A stretch of DNA of 9,184 nucleotides from positions 1 to 9,184 of the forward strand of contig JAEDKW010000041.1 in assembly GCA_016295615.1 (NCBI GenBank), read 5' to 3'. Source of the DNA: Oscillospiraceae bacterium. GTDB taxonomy: Bacteria; Bacillota; Clostridia; Oscillospirales; Oscillospiraceae. The notes beneath the pieces are model-generated. The model did not search any database and was not told the DNA's origin. It saw only the letters and a program-made list of their open reading frames with translations. Every line of letters begins with the position of its first letter. Within the stretch, counting starts at the first letter, position 1. Positions 6,838 to 9,184 of the stretch are shown piece by piece. The position numbers and the translations under genes were made by a program.

Positions 6838-6880
6838 GAATAACGGCTCAATATCTTTCGGGCAGCTTGTTTGGAAGCTC

Positions 6881-9184
6881 TTAGTCCTTGTACAGCTCGA
6901 CAAGCTTGAGCAGATGCTCGTAACGCTCCTTGGCAACAGCCTCGTTGCGCTCGAACAGCGCGTCTGCGCGATCGGGGAACTCGCGGGTAAGACGGGAGTA
7001 ACGCGCTTCGTTCATCAGGAACTCCTGATAACCGCCGGCGGGCGCCTTGGAGTCAAGCGTGAACTTCTGCTCCGCATCGGGATTGAAGCGGAACAGGTTC
7101 CAGTAGCCGCAGTCGACCGCACGCTTCATTTCCTTCTGGCAGTTCATCATGCCGCCCTTGATGGAGTGCATCTCGCAGGGGCTGTAGCCGATGATGAGGG
7201 ACGGACCGTTGTAAGCCTCGGCCTCGGTGATGGCCTTGATGGTCTGAGCGGGGTTGGCGCCCATGGCGACCTGAGCGACGTAAACGTAGCCGTAGCTCAT
7301 GGCGATCTCGGAGAGGCTCTTCTTCTTGATTTCCTTACCGGCAGCCGCAAACTGAGCGACCTGACCGATGTTGGAGGCCTTGGAGGCCTGACCGCCGGTG
7401 TTGGAGTAGACTTCGGTGTCGAAGACGAAGATGTTGACGTTCTTGCCGGAAGCAAGGACATGGTCCACGCCGCCGTAACCGATATCGTAGGCCCAGCCGT
7501 CACCGCCGAAGATCCAGACGGACTTCTTGGAGAGGTAATCCTTCTTGGCATAGATGGCGAGAGCAAGCGTGCAGGCCGGGCAGTCGCAGTACTTTTCGCC
7601 GTTTGCCTTGCGCGCCTTTTCGGCGGCGAGCATTTCGCTCAGCTTGTCGCCGAACATCTGCCTGGCAGCGTCGCTTTCATAGAAGGCGATGCACTCGTCG
7701 ATGGTGGAGATGCTGCTCTCAAGCGCCTTGACATACGCCTTGGTGGCGTCGCTGTTGGCTTTGCCGTCGTCCATGGTGTCGAGCCAGGTCTGTGCGGCGG
7801 ACTTGAGCGCATCGGTCGCGTGGACTTCGAGCAGCTGGCGGGTCAGCGCGGCGAGATCCTCGCGGATCTTGTCCTGACCGAGGAACATACCGAGACCGTG
7901 CTCGGCGTTATCCTCAAACAGGGAGTTGCACCATGCGGGACCCTTGCCCTCGGCGTTGGTGCAGTAGGGAGACGTGGCGCCCGGACCGCCCCAAATGGAC
8001 GAGCAGCCGGTGGCGTTGGAGATGTACATACGGTCGCCGAAGAGCTGGGTGACAAGACGGGCATAGCTGGTCTCGGCGCAGCCGGCGCAGGAGCCGGAGA
8101 ACTCGAGCAGGGGCGTGTGGAACTGGCTGCCCTTGACGGTGTTGTCCTGAAGCTCCTTCTTCTCGGAGACCTTGGAGACGCAGTAATTGAAGACGTCCTG
8201 CTGAGCGGCTTCATCGTCCTGGGCGACCATGGTCAGCGCGTCGGTCGGGCAGACGCCCACGCAAACGCCGCAGCCCATACAGTCAAGCGGGGAAACCGCC
8301 ATGGTGAACTTGTAAACACCCTTGCCCTTGCCGGCCTTGATATCGACGATCTTGGCGGCTTCGGGAGCGGCCTTGACCTCCTCGTCGGTCATGGCGAAGG
8401 GACGGATGGTGGCGTGCGGGCAGACGTAAGCGCACTGGTTGCACTGGATGCACTTCTCGGCGTTCCAGGTGGGAACGGAAACGGCAACGCCGCGCTTTTC
8501 ATAAGCGGAAGCGCCCAGCTCGAACTGACCGTCGACATGGGGCATGAAGGCGGAAACCGGCAGGCTGTCGCCGTCCATCCGGTCGATCGGGTCGAGAATG
8601 TTTCTGACCTGGGCGACCAGCTCGGGCTTGCCCTCAAGAGCAACGGTCTCGTCGGAGTCAACAGCGTTCGCCCAATCGGCGGGAACGTCGATCTTCTTGA
8701 ACGCGGTGGCGCCGAGGTCGATGGCCTTGTGGTTCATATCCACAACGTCCTGACCCTTCTTGAGATAGGAGTGCGTGGCAGCATCCTTCATGTAGCCGAT
8801 GGCAGCTTCCTGAGGCATGACCTTGGCGAGCGCGAAGAAGGCGGACTGGAGAATGGTGTTGTTGCGCTTGCCCATGCCGATCTCGATGGCGAGGTCGATG
8901 GCGTTGATGGTGTAGAGCTGGATGTTGTTTTTGGCAATGTAACGCTTGGCGTCCGCCTTGAGATGATGACCGAGCTCCTCCGGCGTCCACTGGCAGTTGA
9001 TCATGAACACGCCGCCGGGCTTGACGTCATCGACCATCTTGAAGCCCTTGGTGATGTAGGACGGGTTATGGCAGGCGACGAAGTCGGCCTTGTTGATGTA
9101 GTACGGGCTGCGGATGGGCTTGTCACCGAAGCGCAGATGCGAGATCGTCACGCCGCCGGTCTTCTTGGAGTCGTACTGGAAGTA
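6881..9184 (-). CDS. nifJ: pyruvate:ferredoxin (flavodoxin) oxidoreductase, C-terminal two-thirds
   Basis: This enzyme oxidatively decarboxylates pyruvate with CoA to acetyl-CoA and CO2, passing two electrons to ferredoxin; it is the core of anaerobic pyruvate fermentation and sits in the cytoplasm. The gene enters from the right edge with the frame open (YFQYDSKKTGGVT, a family signature), so about 768 of the usual 1170-1200 residues are visible; the GTG at 9149-9151 is internal. Numbering from the edge, the gamma domain comes first (to about 220). Two [4Fe-4S] sites follow: CIQCNQCAYVCP (C245, C248, C251, C255) and CMGCGVCVGVCP (C302, C305, C308, C312). The TPP-binding catalytic domain has the proximal-cluster pair CAGC (C366, C369), NATGCSS, GGDGWAYDIGYGG (GDG at 561-563) and DTEVYSNTGGQ. 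The late cysteine in IIGYSPC probably completes the third cluster. An odd CDCPAC stretch (533-538) precedes the GDG motif. The missing part is the N-terminal alpha-type TPP domain. It ends with TAA at 6881-6883. Confidence 0.97.
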   Translation of the reverse strand, partial: YFQYDSKKTGGVTISHLRFGDKPIRSPYYINKADFVACHNPSYITKGFKMVDDVKPGGVFMINCQWTPEELGHHLKADAKRYIAKNNIQLYTINAIDLAIEIGMGKRNNTILQSAFFALAKVMPQEAAIGYMKDAATHSYLKKGQDVVDMNHKAIDLGATAFKKIDVPADWANAVDSDETVALEGKPELVAQVRNILDPIDRMDGDSLPVSAFMPHVDGQFELGASAYEKRGVAVSVPTWNAEKCIQCNQCAYVCPHATIRPFAMTDEEVKAAPEAAKIVDIKAGKGKGVYKFTMAVSPLDCMGCGVCVGVCPTDALTMVAQDDEAAQQDVFNYCVSKVSEKKELQDNTVKGSQFHTPLLEFSGSCAGCAETSYARLVTQLFGDRMYISNATGCSSIWGGPGATSPYCTNAEGKGPAWCNSLFEDNAEHGLGMFLGQDKIREDLAALTRQLLEVHATDALKSAAQTWLDTMDDGKANSDATKAYVKALESSISTIDECIAFYESDAARQMFGDKLSEMLAAEKARKANGEKYCDCPACTLALAIYAKKDYLSKKSVWIFGGDGWAYDIGYGGVDHVLASGKNVNIFVFDTEVYSNTGGQASKASNIGQVAQFAAAGKEIKKKSLSEIAMSYGYVYVAQVAMGANPAQTIKAITEAEAYNGPSLIIGYSPCEMHSIKGGMMNCQKEMKRAVDCGYWNLFRFNPDAEQKFTLDSKAPAGGYQEFLMNEARYSRLTREFPDRADALFERNEAVAKERYEHLLKLVELYKD

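Noticed and set aside
6616..6880. A small gene or RNA in the 265-nt gap between the CofE-like gene and the oxidoreductase gene
   Set aside because: The gap is accounted for by a promoter and two terminators. The short plus-strand frame here (6566-6796) has no SD or recognisable product and runs through the promoter.
9149..9151. The GTG as the true start of the oxidoreductase gene
   Set aside because: The frame continues upstream to the window edge and encodes YFQYDSKKTGG, a conserved internal stretch of the enzyme.

Overview
The window reads as chromosomal DNA from a GC-rich, strictly anaerobic Firmicute, most likely a Clostridia member of the Oscillospirales type. That placement is inferred from protein style: a single-chain pyruvate:ferredoxin oxidoreductase, a clostridial FtsX-type permease with a long coiled-coil stalk, a bacterial CofE-like protein, SD-type ribosome binding sites and compact intrinsic terminators. 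No database search was possible. Almost the whole window is coding, and I see no tRNA, rRNA, IS element, CRISPR array or phage gene.

Layout. Positions 1-2223 (+) hold the C-terminal part of a large ABC transporter permease, entered mid-gene. A short gap (2224-2348) carries a candidate extended -10 promoter run together with a terminator-like hairpin. It is followed by a tight + strand cluster: a membrane-anchored metallophosphoesterase (2349-3203), mnmG (3208-5076) and an inositol-monophosphatase-family phosphatase (5081-5866). Each junction in this cluster is 4 nt, so it is probably one operon. A strong bidirectional hairpin (5872-5903) separates it from a convergent gene.

The convergent gene (5911-6615, -) encodes a protein of the coenzyme F420-0:L-glutamate ligase (CofE-like) family. 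It stands alone, with its own extended -10 promoter that is overlapped by a perfect 15-bp dyad. Behind that promoter lie two tandem terminators (6764-6785 and 6796-6837), which end the pyruvate:ferredoxin oxidoreductase gene (6881-9184, -). That gene runs off the right edge and lacks its N-terminal third.

Functionally the genes are a mixed housekeeping set: membrane export or envelope remodelling (permease), envelope or nucleotide phosphoester metabolism (phosphoesterase, IMPase), tRNA wobble-uridine modification (mnmG) and central fermentation (oxidoreductase). I found no convincing new multi-gene system. The items most worth a second look are the strictly regular 18-heptad stalk in the permease with its recent-looking DNA duplication, the solitary CofE-like gene with a putative operator, an almost identical 13-nt promoter core in front of two unrelated units, and a Cys-rich CDCPAC insert in the oxidoreductase.
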